Positions 7,462-16,058 of a DNA stretch of 64,000 nucleotides are shown here, one piece after another; positions within the stretch are counted from its first letter, which is position 1; every line of letters begins with the position of its first letter. Source of the DNA: Planococcus versutus (GTDB lineage Bacteria > Bacillota > Bacilli > Bacillales_A > Planococcaceae); NCBI RefSeq assembly GCF_001186155.3, contig NZ_CP016540.2, positions 2,892,001 to 2,956,000 of the forward strand, in the 5' to 3' direction. The position numbers were made by a program, and so were the translations under genes. The notes beneath the pieces were generated by a model. It saw nothing but the letters and a program-made list of their open reading frames with translations, did no database searches and had not been told where the DNA came from.

Positions 7462-8625
7462 ATGGAATTTTCTAACCGCTTACAAAATCTACCTACTCAA
7501 TTCTTTGCCTCACTCGTTGCAAAAACGACCAAAGCTGTGCTTGAAGGACGCGATGTCATCAATCTTGGCCAAGGAAATCCAGATCAACCTACCCCTGATC
7601 ATATTATTAAAGCATTGCAAACAGCCGTTACTGATCCGCAAACACACAAGTATTCTCCTTTTCGTGGCATATCAACTTTGCGACAAGCCGCCGCAGATTT
7701 TTACAAACGCGAGTATGACGTAGAAATCGATCCTGATTTAGAAGTAGCTATTATGTGTGGAACAAAAATCGGTCTTGTTGAATTGCCATTAGCATTATTA
7801 AATCCCGAAGATCTTTTGTTGTTACCAGATCCCGGCTATCCTGACTATTTATCAGGAGCGCCATTAGCAGGTATTGACTTTGAATTGATGAAATTACATC
7901 CACAACAAGGCTATTTACCAAACTATGACGAGTTATCGGAAGCCGTTCGCGCGCGTGCAAAATTAATGTACTTAAACTATCCTAATAACCCAACTGGCGC
8001 AGTAGCAAACAAAGAATTTTTTGATGAAACCGTAGCTTTTGCAAAAGAAAATGACCTAGCTATTGTTCATGACTTTGCTTACGGAGCAGTAGGCTTCGAA
8101 GGCAAAAAACCAGTTAGCTTCTTGCAATCTAAAGGAGCGAAAGAAGTCGGCATTGAAATGTATACTTTATCGAAAACGTACAATATGGCCGGTTGGCGGA
8201 TTGGATTTGCGGTCGGACATTCCAAAATGATTGAAGCATTAAACTTAATCCAAGATCATTTGTTTGCTGGATTATTTCCTGCCGTTCAACTTGCTGCAGC
8301 GGAAGCTTTAACTGCAGATCAACAATGTGTGGATGATTTAGTAGACCTGTATGAAAAACGCAGAAATGTTCTTGTTACAGAATGTACACGTATCGGTTGG
8401 GAAATCACGGCGCCACTTGGTTCTTTCTTTGCTTGGCTGCCCATTCCAGGCGGATTCACAAGTGCTGAATTTGCTGATTTCCTGCTTGAAAAAGCTGATA
8501 TTTCAGTTGCGGCTGGCAGTGGATTTGGAGACGGTGGAGAAGGCTTTGTCCGTGTTGGACTACTAGTTGACGAAAGTCGAATCGTTGAAGCAATCGATCG
8601 AATCGAAAAGCTCCATTTGTTTTAA
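7462..8625 (+). CDS. mtnE: PLP-dependent aminotransferase, MtnE-like
   Basis: 387 residues, class I/II aminotransferase. It has INLGQGNPDQPTPDHI near the N-terminus, the LNYPNNPTGAV loop, the DFAYGAVGF cofactor Asp-x-x-Tyr, the PLP-lysine motif TLSKTYNMAGWRIGFAVG (Lys about 236) and FVRVGLL with the substrate-carboxylate Arg. The ATG at 7462 follows AAGGAGA; an earlier in-frame ATG lacks one. It most likely converts 2-oxo-4-methylthiobutyrate to methionine in the methionine salvage pathway, given the adjoining omega-amidase. PatA-type aspartate/diaminopimelate aminotransferases are similar, so the specificity is inferred. Confidence 0.83.
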   Translation: MEFSNRLQNLPTQFFASLVAKTTKAVLEGRDVINLGQGNPDQPTPDHIIKALQTAVTDPQTHKYSPFRGISTLRQAAADFYKREYDVEIDPDLEVAIMCGTKIGLVELPLALLNPEDLLLLPDPGYPDYLSGAPLAGIDFELMKLHPQQGYLPNYDELSEAVRARAKLMYLNYPNNPTGAVANKEFFDETVAFAKENDLAIVHDFAYGAVGFEGKKPVSFLQSKGAKEVGIEMYTLSKTYNMAGWRIGFAVGHSKMIEALNLIQDHLFAGLFPAVQLAAAEALTADQQCVDDLVDLYEKRRNVLVTECTRIGWEITAPLGSFFAWLPIPGGFTSAEFADFLLEKADISVAAGSGFGDGGEGFVRVGLLVDESRIVEAIDRIEKLHLF

Positions 8626-8630
8626 AACGA

Positions 8631-8672
8631 AAAAAAGACAGCCTTTAAATGAGTGAAAGCTGTCTTTTTTTC
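8631..8672. terminator. Bidirectional terminator after mtnE
   Basis: AAAAAAGACAGCCTTT pairs with AAAGCTGTCTTTTTTT around an eight-base loop, between the convergent mtnE and signal peptidase genes. Confidence 0.85.
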
Positions 8673-8691
8673 ATTATACGATTATGTTACT

Positions 8692-9225
8692 TTATTCGAC
8701 CAGTCCGATATGATTGAATGGCGCAATTCGAATTTTCACTTCGCCTATAACCGTTTTTTCAGAAACAAATCCTAGAATTCTTGAATCTGTACTATTCGAT
8801 CGATTATCACCCAACACGAAATAAGACGCAGCAGGAACTGTAAACTCTTCCATATCTTCAGTCAGTCGAAGCATTCCCATTTGCTTTGCAGTTTGATAAT
8901 TTTTATCTAAATAAGGCTCAGCTTGGGCCTTGCCGTTTATATACAATTGATCATCTTGTATGGAAATGATATCTCCCGGAATGCCAATTACGCGTTTGAT
9001 GAAATTGACACCATTTGGAGCAGTAAAGACAATCATATCGAAGTTTTCGATAGAATAGATTTTCGCTAACACGACTTTATCGTTTTCTTCAAATGTCGGC
9101 ATCATCGATTCACCATGGACAGCTACTGGTTCAAAGAGAAAATGGCGCGATAACAAGACAATCATCACTGTCAATAAGATGACACGCATCCAAGATATCG
9201 ATTCTTTCACCGGATCTTTATACAC
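8692..9225 (-). CDS. lepB: Signal peptidase I
   Basis: 177 residues in the short Gram-positive type I signal peptidase format: one N-terminal membrane anchor (about 13-31), then the extracytoplasmic catalytic domain. The Ser-Lys dyad is visible as Ser40 in HGESMMPTF and Lys77 in FIKRVIGIPGD, and the family box FVLGDNRSNSTDSR follows. It cleaves signal peptides from exported preproteins at the outer face of the membrane. The GTG at 9225 is preferred because GGAGGG lies seven bases upstream; a longer in-frame form from 9294 is possible. It is monocistronic. Confidence 0.9.
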   Translation of the reverse strand: MYKDPVKESISWMRVILLTVMIVLLSRHFLFEPVAVHGESMMPTFEENDKVVLAKIYSIENFDMIVFTAPNGVNFIKRVIGIPGDIISIQDDQLYINGKAQAEPYLDKNYQTAKQMGMLRLTEDMEEFTVPAASYFVLGDNRSNSTDSRILGFVSEKTVIGEVKIRIAPFNHIGLVE

Positions 9226-9444
9226 CTTGTTCCCTCCTACTCGTGCCTGTTTTCTTTTATTATAATACGCCTTCAGCTTTGTGCATACTGACACTTCTCA
9301 ATCTACTACTCAGTCGCAAGTTAAAAGACTTTGAATACGTTTCAAAAGCTAGATGCATAAAGCTTATTACTACGTCTGAATCGTCAGACTTTTGAGCCTA
9401 TCGCGATTATATGTTACACTCAATAAAAAATGTAGGTGATTAGA

Positions 9445-10464
9445 ATGGTAGGAAGAAATGATCCATGCCCATGTGGCAGTGGCAAGAAATACAAAAAGTG
9501 TCACGGAAAACAAGAAACTGTGTCTATCAACGATTTGATTAATGAAGAACTTTTCAAAGTACGCCAACAGTTCTTCTCGGAAAACCCAAATCAGACTCAT
9601 ATTACTGAGTTCCGCGAACTTCAACAAGAATGGCAGCCGCATTTAATGAACTCAATGGCTGAAAACGATGCGCAAGCATTTGTTATTGAAAATTTCCTGT
9701 TTATGAAAAAGCCTGAACTGTGGGAAGAGTTTTTAGAAAAACAAATTGATTTGGCTCAACGTCCTTCAACAAAAGAAGTGCTTGGCGATTGGAACAATGT
9801 TAAAGTCTTCATTGGTCAATATGTTAAAGGTGATACAAAAACAGCTCAATTTACAGATGCATTGACTGGTGAAACGCTTGAAATGGCAGACCAGCCACCA
9901 ACTGACATGGAAAATGGGCAAGGCTTATTAGCCATCCTATTACCTGACTCTCGTGTTGGAGAAAATGGTGTCCTTTTCCTTAACGGCTATTTAACAGTAG
10001 TAGGAGAGTTTAAGCCGTTCTTCGATCAGTTAACGGCTCAAATGGCTTCTGCTAATGCTGCGCAAGACGAAAGTTATCTTCGCGATAATTATTTAACAAT
10101 TGTTGAACAAATTGTTAAGTACTCAACTGGCAGTGTAGAAGAAAGCATTTCGCTTTCTCCAGAACACGACTCCGTAATGGTTGAACTTGATAAGCATATT
10201 GAGCAAGCTAATTTTGATGAAGAAACGGTCGGCAATATTACTAGTATTTTAAACAGTTATCTTGTAAGCCAGCAACCAATTGTTCAAAAACCCGAGGCTC
10301 TTGTAGCAGGATATTGGAGATTCTTGCAAGACCACGAACTGATAAAAGGACCTATGTTGTCTGCAAAAGATTTAAGCGAAAAATTCGACGTTTCTTCGAG
10401 TACGATTTTAAAACGTTCAAAAGAATTTAGTGCTTATTTCGAAGAATTGCTAGCAAAAAAATAA
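9445..10464 (+). CDS. SEC-C zinc-motif protein with C-terminal helix-turn-helix-like segment
   Basis: 339 residues. Residues 1-22 form a SEC-C motif ([18 protein letters not shown], the C-x-C-x8-C-H zinc ligands), placed here at the N-terminus. The middle is helical and unrecognised. The last 35 residues ([20 protein letters not shown]) look like a helix-turn-helix. The ATG at 9445 follows AGGTGAT. SEC-C motifs bind zinc and occur at the end of SecA and in many uncharacterised proteins. A role in nucleic-acid binding is only a guess. It is a single gene with its own terminator. Confidence 0.8.
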   Translation: MVGRNDPCPCGSGKKYKKCHGKQETVSINDLINEELFKVRQQFFSENPNQTHITEFRELQQEWQPHLMNSMAENDAQAFVIENFLFMKKPELWEEFLEKQIDLAQRPSTKEVLGDWNNVKVFIGQYVKGDTKTAQFTDALTGETLEMADQPPTDMENGQGLLAILLPDSRVGENGVLFLNGYLTVVGEFKPFFDQLTAQMASANAAQDESYLRDNYLTIVEQIVKYSTGSVEESISLSPEHDSVMVELDKHIEQANFDEETVGNITSILNSYLVSQQPIVQKPEALVAGYWRFLQDHELIKGPMLSAKDLSEKFDVSSSTILKRSKEFSAYFEELLAKK

Positions 10465-10496
10465 GTGTTATTCAGCCTAATTGGCATCGATACAGC

Positions 10497-10525
10497 AAAA
10501 GAGTAGCCGCGGCTACTCTTTTTTT
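10497..10525. terminator. Terminator of SEC-C gene, overlapping convergent gene end
   Basis: AAAAGAGTAGCC / GGCTACTCTTTT with a two-base loop and a T-run. The stop codon of the small membrane protein gene lies inside the stem. Confidence 0.85.
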
Positions 10526-10722
10526 CTTCGGAAAGTAATGAGAATATACAGTAAAATCCCCGCTACTGCCAGAAATAAGTACAAGCGAATAAAGTAAATT
10601 TGAAGCCATAAAGCATCGGTTAAATGGAAAACAAAATTAACAAAAACTATAACAGACAGCAAGATGCCTAAGGTAAAAATCAGCAAACCTGCATAACGGA
10701 TTCGTTTCAAAAAAGATTCCAT
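10513..10722 (-). CDS. Small two-helix membrane protein, unknown function
   Basis: 69 residues with two predicted membrane helices (about 10-31 and 41-62) and basic ends (KRIR near the N-terminus, RRKKE at the C-terminus). The positive charges suggest both ends are cytoplasmic. GGGGAGTGATC precedes the ATG. No family is recognised. It is convergent with the SEC-C gene, shares its terminator, and is not obviously co-transcribed with anything. Confidence 0.65.
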   Translation of the reverse strand: MESFLKRIRYAGLLIFTLGILLSVIVFVNFVFHLTDALWLQIYFIRLYLFLAVAGILLYILITFRRKKE

Positions 10723-11027
10723 TTAGATCACTCCCCGTTAAGACTAAGTGATATTTCTATTCCCTTTCTAAAAAATACCAATCGCTTCTTTTAGATTTTC
10801 TATTCAATTTGTGTTTGTTGATAACTCTGAAGGGAATCATAGAAAATACCAGGGCAGTGCCTTTATTTTGAACTTAAAGGGAAGTCTCTTTGTTCTCTCT
10901 TTCTTATACACAATAAAACGTCATCTTTGTGTGTTATGTGGATAAGATGTTTGAATTTTGTGGACATTATTGAGTAAGTAGAACATGTAAATACATTTAT
11001 TAAAACCATAGACCAAGGAGGGCAAAA
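10723..11027. other. Intergenic region, no gene seen
   Basis: AT-rich spacer between the divergent small membrane protein gene and the DUF421 gene. It must carry both promoters. AGGAGGG (11016-11022) is the ribosome site of the DUF421 gene. No RNA gene or repeat is evident. Confidence 0.6.
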
Positions 11028-11540
11028 ATGTTTGAAATTACACTCGATAGTTTTATTCGGATTGTAACAGTCGGTTTTCTTGCGTACGTTGGGTTGGTTA
11101 TTTTCCTACGCATTTCTGGCAAACGAACATTAACGAAATTGAACGCTTTTGACTTTGTCGTAACCGTTGCACTTGGTTCAACATTGGCAACTGTTTTACT
11201 GAATAGCAGTGTCAGCTTATTAGAAGGAATGACCGCATTTGCCTTATTAATATTTTTGCAGTATGTAATCACTCTTCTATCTGTCCACTCTAGTCGGTTT
11301 AACGCTATCATCAAATCGGAACCGCGCTTACTATTTCTAGATGGACAATTTTTGAGAAGTGCTATGAAAAAAGAACGGATTAAAGAAATTGAAATCTTAC
11401 AAGTGATACGCAATAGTGGATTTGGCTCTACAGAGAAAGTGAAAGCAGTTGTTCTAGAAACAGATGGAAGCTTGTCTGTCATAAGCAGTGAAACAGGAAA
11501 CGCTTTGGAAAATGTGAACTCGAGCAGTGAAACTGTCTAG
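11028..11540 (+). CDS. DUF421 (YetF-like) membrane protein
   Basis: 170 residues. Three N-terminal membrane helices (about 8-28, 40-61 and 64-86) contain the family signature LRISGKRTLTKLNAFDFVVT. A cytosolic DUF421 domain follows (about 95-160, KSEPRLLFLDGQFL to VVLETDGSLSVI). YetF-family proteins in Bacillus are linked to sporulation-time membrane complexes and stress, but the activity is not established. It is shorter than the usual ~220-residue members, lacking most of the second C-terminal subdomain. It is monocistronic. Confidence 0.88.
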   Translation: MFEITLDSFIRIVTVGFLAYVGLVIFLRISGKRTLTKLNAFDFVVTVALGSTLATVLLNSSVSLLEGMTAFALLIFLQYVITLLSVHSSRFNAIIKSEPRLLFLDGQFLRSAMKKERIKEIEILQVIRNSGFGSTEKVKAVVLETDGSLSVISSETGNALENVNSSSETV

Positions 11541-11554
11541 TTACCAATCGTCAT

Positions 11555-11594
11555 AACAAAAGGTGCATGGGTTTCATCCCATGCACCTTTTGTT
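11555..11594. terminator. Perfect bidirectional terminator
   Basis: 17-bp perfect stem AACAAAAGGTGCATGGG / CCCATGCACCTTTTGTT with a six-base loop between the convergent DUF421 and thioesterase genes. Confidence 0.92.
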
Positions 11595-12072
11595 ATTCTC
11601 TTGGCGTTTTTACACGCATTTTTCGGTGTTCACGTCTCGCAGGTGCTGTCTCGAAAAATAATTTTTCGCCGGCTGATTCAGGTCGTACAGGTGGTACAGG
11701 TGTCGGCTTGCCGTCGTCTCCCATTGCGACCATCGTCAAGAACGATTCAGTCGTTAATTTTTCTTCACCGGTTTGTAAGTTCTGTGATGTGACGCGCACA
11801 TAGACTTCCATCGATGTACGGCCTGTGGATGTTACATTTGCTTCAAGTTCTAGTACATCTCCTACTTTAGCAGAAGACAAGAAATCCACAGAGTCAATTG
11901 ACGCTGTTACAACAACTTGGCGACGTGCGTGCTTCATCGCTGTAATTCCTGCAATTTCATCGATATAAGCTAACACCTTGCCTCCAAAAATAGAGTTCAT
12001 ATGGTTTGTGTCTGGAGGAAGTACTAGTTTTGTTTGAATGGTTCTGGATTCTTTCATCGGTTTGGCTTCCAT
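11593..12072 (-). CDS. Acyl-CoA thioesterase, hotdog fold (YkhA-like)
   Basis: 159 residues. NHMNSIFGGKVLAYIDEIAG is the signature of the BFIT/YkhA-type hotdog thioesterases, with the catalytic Asp in the IDEIAG helix; VDFLSSAKVGDVLELEA is the second conserved strand pair. It hydrolyses medium- or long-chain acyl-CoA to free acid and CoA in the cytosol. The ATG at 12072 is favoured because AAAGGA is about nine bases upstream; in-frame alternatives lie six and nine bases earlier. The C-terminal tail is rich in Arg and Pro. It is monocistronic. Confidence 0.9.
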   Translation of the reverse strand: MEAKPMKESRTIQTKLVLPPDTNHMNSIFGGKVLAYIDEIAGITAMKHARRQVVVTASIDSVDFLSSAKVGDVLELEANVTSTGRTSMEVYVRVTSQNLQTGEEKLTTESFLTMVAMGDDGKPTPVPPVRPESAGEKLFFETAPARREHRKMRVKTPRE

Positions 12073-12166
12073 TATCATCAATCCTTTCTTTAGAGCTCTA
12101 CTAAGAGATTTCCCACAAAAACAGCAGGCTTTCCTTTATACTATATTGAAATGAGGAGGATTCTTT

Positions 12167-12970
12167 ATGTCAGAGTTATTGAATATTTTAAACACACCTG
12201 AATTCCAGTCAAAATCATCTTTAAAACAACAACTTCTATCGCTTGGTATTCGAGCTGGAGACAATTTAATGATTCACTCTTCACTTAAATCCATGGGCTG
12301 GATCGCTGGAGGCGCTCAAACGGTCGTTGAAGCCTTAATGGAAACCGTTACAGAAACAGGCACATTGGTGATGCCTGCACAGTCTACAGGCAACTCAGAC
12401 CCTGTTTACTGGATGGAGCCACCTGTTCCTGAAAACTGGCATCAGCCGATTCGCGATGCTTTACCTGCTTATGACCCATACTTGAGCGAAATGCGCGGTA
12501 TGGGGAAAATTGCAGAATGCTTTCATCGCCACCCACTGACTGTTCGAAGCCCTCATCCGTCACATTCATTTATGGCTTGGGGGAGTAAAGCAATACAGTG
12601 GATGAGCGAACAGCCATTAGAAGATTCTTTTGGTCGCAAGTCACCTCTTGCAAAAATGTTGCAAGCTAATGTAAAAATTCTATTGATTGGCGTCGGCTTT
12701 GATTCGTGTACCGCTCTTCATTATGCCGAGTTTGTTCAAGAATCTCGCAAGACTTCACCACAAGGTGCGGCTATGTTAATTGGCGGCAAACGTGTTTGGC
12801 AAACCTTCGATTGTGTAGAAATGGATGCTGAACGATTTCCAGAAATCGCAAAAGCGTTTCCTGGTGTTATTTCAGAAGGACAATGGGGTCAAGCTAAAAC
12901 TCACCTTGTCGAAATGAAGCCTCTTGTCGACTTTGGCATCGATTGGGTCTGTCAACATGCTAAAGCATAA
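12167..12970 (+). CDS. AAC(3)-family N-acetyltransferase (YokD-like)
   Basis: 267 residues matching the aminoglycoside 3-N-acetyltransferase fold. DNLMIHSSLKSMGWIAGGAQ is the acetyl-CoA-binding segment, followed by GTLVMPAQSTGNSDP, the HPLTVRSPHPSHSF active-site region and LLIGVGFDSCTALHYAE with the catalytic histidine. Chromosomal YokD/FrbF-like members are widespread in Bacillales and often have no useful aminoglycoside activity. Resistance should therefore not be assumed. GAGGAGG precedes the ATG. It is a single gene with its own terminator. Confidence 0.87.
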   Translation: MSELLNILNTPEFQSKSSLKQQLLSLGIRAGDNLMIHSSLKSMGWIAGGAQTVVEALMETVTETGTLVMPAQSTGNSDPVYWMEPPVPENWHQPIRDALPAYDPYLSEMRGMGKIAECFHRHPLTVRSPHPSHSFMAWGSKAIQWMSEQPLEDSFGRKSPLAKMLQANVKILLIGVGFDSCTALHYAEFVQESRKTSPQGAAMLIGGKRVWQTFDCVEMDAERFPEIAKAFPGVISEGQWGQAKTHLVEMKPLVDFGIDWVCQHAKA

Positions 12971-12980
12971 CCATGCAAAC

Positions 12981-13014
12981 AGCCAGTACTCTCTTTTGAG
13001 TAGCTGGCTATTTT
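12981..13014. terminator. Terminator after AAC(3)-like gene
   Basis: AGCCAGTACTC pairs with GAGTAGCTGGCT, followed by TTTT on the plus strand. It lies between convergent genes. Confidence 0.75.
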
Positions 13015-13600
13015 ATGAAATAATTTTAGCCAGCAGTCTTTCTAGCCGGTTGTTATCCTTATTGAACGAATCGACAAAAGCATTAATAATTTCCGCGGAT
13101 TCAACTTCTTTTTCCCAATCTAACCGATAGCCTGCATTAAACACAAGCTGACGCGCAAATTCGCGAACACTGCGACCATTTCCTTCACGAAATGGATGCA
13201 GTGCATTCAATTCTGAAAGAAAGTAAGCTAAACGAACAATCAACTGACTGCTTGATAATCCCTTTAAATACGTTTCTAATTCCAGCTCGCGAAAAATTTT
13301 CACTAAATGGATTTCAATGTGCTTAGGATGCGCAAAAGATGACGAACCTTTAGAAATCATTTCTTTTCTCAATTCTCCAGCAAACGGATAAACATCTTGA
13401 AGAATATAACGATGAATAGCTAAAAATGAAGTTAATGTTAGCGGATCTGCTGGCTTTTGTAACTGAAGTTCCGAAAGACGAAGCAAAGAATAGACTTTCT
13501 CCAGCTCTTTTAACTTCTGGTCGTCTTCTACATCAAAAAAATTAATCAACACATCAGTGCCTGGATAACAATACATTGACGTATGTTGATACTTAGACAT
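13013..13600 (-). CDS. Fic/DOC family protein (AMP-transferase toxin of a Fic-antitoxin pair)
   Basis: 195 residues. The Fic core motif HPFREGNGRSVREF (about 135-148) carries the catalytic His, the Mg-binding Glu and the ATP-binding Gly-Asn-Gly-Arg. VYPFAGELRKE (about 70-80) is the beta-hairpin flap that docks the target. It has no inhibitory helix of its own (class I architecture). The start is the ATG at 13600, which overlaps the upstream antitoxin stop by 8 bp and is preceded by AAAAGGAAG, so the two are translationally coupled. Known class I Fic toxins AMPylate DNA gyrase and topoisomerase IV; that target here is inferred. Confidence 0.9.
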   Translation of the reverse strand: MSKYQHTSMYCYPGTDVLINFFDVEDDQKLKELEKVYSLLRLSELQLQKPADPLTLTSFLAIHRYILQDVYPFAGELRKEMISKGSSSFAHPKHIEIHLVKIFRELELETYLKGLSSSQLIVRLAYFLSELNALHPFREGNGRSVREFARQLVFNAGYRLDWEKEVESAEIINAFVDSFNKDNNRLERLLAKIIS

Positions 13601-13781
13601 CAAACTTCCTTTTAACAGCCTGATGAAATTGTGCTTCTGTTTGTTCACCAGTCAATACGGATCGAACGAAATGTTCATCCTCACTTGTCACATCAAACCC
13701 TTCTGTAACCAAAGAATGGGAAGCTGAGAAAATTGCATGGTTTGCTTGTTCATTAGAAACTGGGTTTACTAGTTTCGCCAA
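13593..13781 (-). CDS. VbhA-like Fic antitoxin
   Basis: About 62 residues immediately upstream of and overlapping fic. The N-terminal helix contains SLVTEG, which fits the inhibitory (S/T)xxxE(G/N) motif whose Glu blocks ATP gamma-phosphate placement in the partner Fic protein. The following DEHFVRSVLTGEQTEAQFHQ segment matches the second half of VbhA-type antitoxins (V-x-G-E-x-T/S). The TTG at 13781 is chosen because AAAGGTGG ends eight bases upstream; a GTG at 13793 lies inside that ribosome site. The coupling lets antitoxin be made ahead of toxin. Confidence 0.8.
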   Translation of the reverse strand: MAKLVNPVSNEQANHAIFSASHSLVTEGFDVTSEDEHFVRSVLTGEQTEAQFHQAVKRKFDV

Positions 13782-13897
13782 TGGGATAACCACCTTTCAC
13801 ATCGAAATTATACCATTTTACTCGTTCTTTTTCTATCGTAAACCCTTGATACGGATAGGTTTCCAAAGAATCACAACTTGTTACCTCCAACAAAAAA

Positions 13898-13920
13898 ACC
13901 GGATGCACATACATCCGGTT
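13898..13920 (-). terminator. Terminator of the aldehyde dehydrogenase-DUF779 operon
   Basis: Minus-strand stem AACCGGATG / CATCCGGTT followed by a run of T residues, ending a few bases past the DUF779 stop codon. Confidence 0.85.
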
Positions 13921-13924
13921 CCAA

Positions 13925-14287
13925 CTATATTTGTTGTTGTAATTCAGCACTTTCTTCTGACGTAAAGATTCGCGATCTTGTTAAAAACCGTTTTCCTTCC
14001 ACGCCTTCTAATGAAAACATACCTCCGCGCCCCGGCACAACATCAATAATGAGTTGTGTATGACTCCAATAGTCAAATTGGTTTTTATGCATATAGAATT
14101 TGCTATCTTCGATTACTCCCATTAAGATGTCTTGATCTCCGATAAATAAATCACCTTCCGGATAACACATCGGTGAGCTGCCATCACAACAGCCTCCTGA
14201 TTGATGGAACATAACCGGTCCGTGCTTTTTCTTCAACAATTCAATCAATTCAATAGCAGCATCTGTCGCTATTACGCGTTCGACCAT
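13925..14287 (-). CDS. DUF779 protein, aldehyde dehydrogenase partner
   Basis: 120 residues. The cysteine cluster SGGCCDGSSPMC (about 31-42) and the LIIDVVPGRGGMFSLEG segment are the DUF779 signature. Function is unestablished, but the gene is almost always next to an acetaldehyde or related dehydrogenase, and the conserved cysteines suggest metal binding or redox help. Here it follows the dehydrogenase gene by about 45 bp on the same strand and shares its terminator. The ATG at 14287 is chosen over an in-frame GTG twelve bases upstream. Confidence 0.85.
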   Translation of the reverse strand: MVERVIATDAAIELIELLKKKHGPVMFHQSGGCCDGSSPMCYPEGDLFIGDQDILMGVIEDSKFYMHKNQFDYWSHTQLIIDVVPGRGGMFSLEGVEGKRFLTRSRIFTSEESAELQQQI

Positions 14288-14332
14288 TGCTATCCCCACT
14301 TTCTGGTGGTGCTTACTTATACTTTCTTGAAA

Positions 14333-15853
14333 TCAGAAGAATCCTTGCTTGTCTTCACTGTAGCTAACTAACATATTTTTTGTTTGTTGGTAATGATTTA
14401 GCATCATCAAATGGTTTTCACGACCAAAGCCGGACATTTTATAGCCACCGAACGCTGCATGAGCTGGATATTGGTGATAACAGTTTGTCCATACGCGTCC
14501 TGCTTGAATACCTCGTCCAAAACGATATGCTGTATTCGTGTCGCGCGTCCAAATACCAGAACCTAGCCCATATAATGTATCATTAGCGATTTCAAGTGCT
14601 TCTTCTTTTGTTTTAAAAGTTGTTACAGAGACAACTGGTCCGAAGATCTCTTCTTGGAAAACACGCATTTTGTTATGACCAGCAAAGACAGTTGGCTGAA
14701 TATAGAAGCCTTCAGATAGCTCGCCTTCTAAATGGTTGCGGTCGCCGCCTGCAAGAACTTCTGCGCCTTCTTGTTTACCGATATCCAAGTAAGATTGAAT
14801 TTTTTCCATTTGTTCTGTAGAAGCTTGTGCTCCCATCATCGTTTCTGGGTCGAGTGGATTTCCAGTTTTGATTGCGGCTACGCGTTTTAATGCACGTTCC
14901 ATAAACTCATCATAAATGTCTTCTTGAATCAGTACACGAGACGGGCATGTACAAACTTCACCTTGATTTAAAGCAAACATAACAAATCCTTCGATTGCCT
15001 TGTCAAGAAAAGCATCGTCTTTATCCATTACATCTTTAAAGAAAATGTTTGGTGATTTACCACCCAGTTCTAATGTTACCGGAATCAAGTTTTGTGATGC
15101 ATATTGCATGATCATACGACCTGTCGTTGTTTCACCTGTAAATGCAATTTTGCTAATACGCGGGCTTGATGCAAGCGGCTTGCCTGTTTCAAGTCCAAAG
15201 CCGTTGACGATGTTCAAGACTCCTGGAGGTAAGATGTCCCCAATAAGTTCAGCTAGCACAAGAATACTTGCTGGCGTTTGTTCAGCTGGCTTTAATACAA
15301 CGCAGTTACCTGCAGCAAGAGCCGGTGCTAGTTTCCATACAGCCATCAATATCGGGAAATTCCATGGAATAATTTGACCGACTACGCCAAGTGGCTCATG
15401 AAAATGATAAGCCACTGTATCGTCATCAATTTGGCTGAGTGATCCTTCTTGCGCACGAATAGCTCCAGCAAAATATCGGAAATGATCAATCGCAAGTGGT
15501 AAATCCGCATTTAAGGTTTCACGTACCGCTTTCCCGTTATCCCAAGTTTCAGCGACAGCTAACATTTCTAAGTTTTGTTCCATGCGATCCGCAATTTTTA
15601 ATAATGCGTTTGCCCGTTCAGTAACGGATGTTTTGCCCCAAGCGTCTTTTGCCGCATGAGCCGCGTCAAGAGCCAATTCAACATCTTCAGCAGTTGAACG
15701 TGCAATTTCAGTAAATTTCTTACCAGTTACTGGCGAAACGTTTTCAAAATATTGTCCTTTAACTGGTGCTTTCCACTCGCCATTTATAAAGTTTTCATAC
15801 TTTTCTTTAAATGTAACTTTTGAGCCTTCTGTATTCGGCATTGCATAGACCAT
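14333..15853 (-). CDS. NAD-dependent aldehyde dehydrogenase (AldA/ExaC-type)
   Basis: About 506 residues, standard ALDH length. [20 protein letters not shown] binds the coenzyme, and the catalytic general base Glu is in [10 protein letters not shown]. The nucleophile Cys lies in [11 protein letters not shown] (about 304), and [12 protein letters not shown] is the family C-terminal motif. It oxidises an aldehyde, most likely acetaldehyde or a related short aldehyde, to the acid. Pairing with a DUF779 gene is typical of the ExaC/AldA subgroup. AGGGGAGA precedes two in-frame ATGs; the second (15853) has better spacing. Confidence 0.9.
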   Translation of the reverse strand: MVYAMPNTEGSKVTFKEKYENFINGEWKAPVKGQYFENVSPVTGKKFTEIARSTAEDVELALDAAHAAKDAWGKTSVTERANALLKIADRMEQNLEMLAVAETWDNGKAVRETLNADLPLAIDHFRYFAGAIRAQEGSLSQIDDDTVAYHFHEPLGVVGQIIPWNFPILMAVWKLAPALAAGNCVVLKPAEQTPASILVLAELIGDILPPGVLNIVNGFGLETGKPLASSPRISKIAFTGETTTGRMIMQYASQNLIPVTLELGGKSPNIFFKDVMDKDDAFLDKAIEGFVMFALNQGEVCTCPSRVLIQEDIYDEFMERALKRVAAIKTGNPLDPETMMGAQASTEQMEKIQSYLDIGKQEGAEVLAGGDRNHLEGELSEGFYIQPTVFAGHNKMRVFQEEIFGPVVSVTTFKTKEEALEIANDTLYGLGSGIWTRDTNTAYRFGRGIQAGRVWTNCYHQYPAHAAFGGYKMSGFGRENHLMMLNHYQQTKNMLVSYSEDKQGFF

Positions 15854-16058
15854 TGCCATTTCTCCCCTTTACTCGTTATCCTGTTATGTACGCGCTTACA
15901 TTCTTTCAATTTCTTTTACGCATCTATAACGGCTTCTCTTCTATATTGTCAAACTAATCTAAAAATTGCAACTCTAAAACATCTTTTTTTTATTCGTCTT
16001 GATACTTCATGTATAATGAAAGAAATACTAGGAAATACGAAATTGAGAGGAATTAATT

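Noticed and set aside
12167..12970. Acquired aminoglycoside resistance gene
   Set aside because: Base composition matches the surroundings, no mobile element adjoins it, and YokD-like chromosomal relatives often lack such activity.
13753..13950. Small frame upstream of the Fic antitoxin
   Set aside because: It overlaps the DUF779 terminator hairpin and the antitoxin start in another frame, and has no ribosome site.
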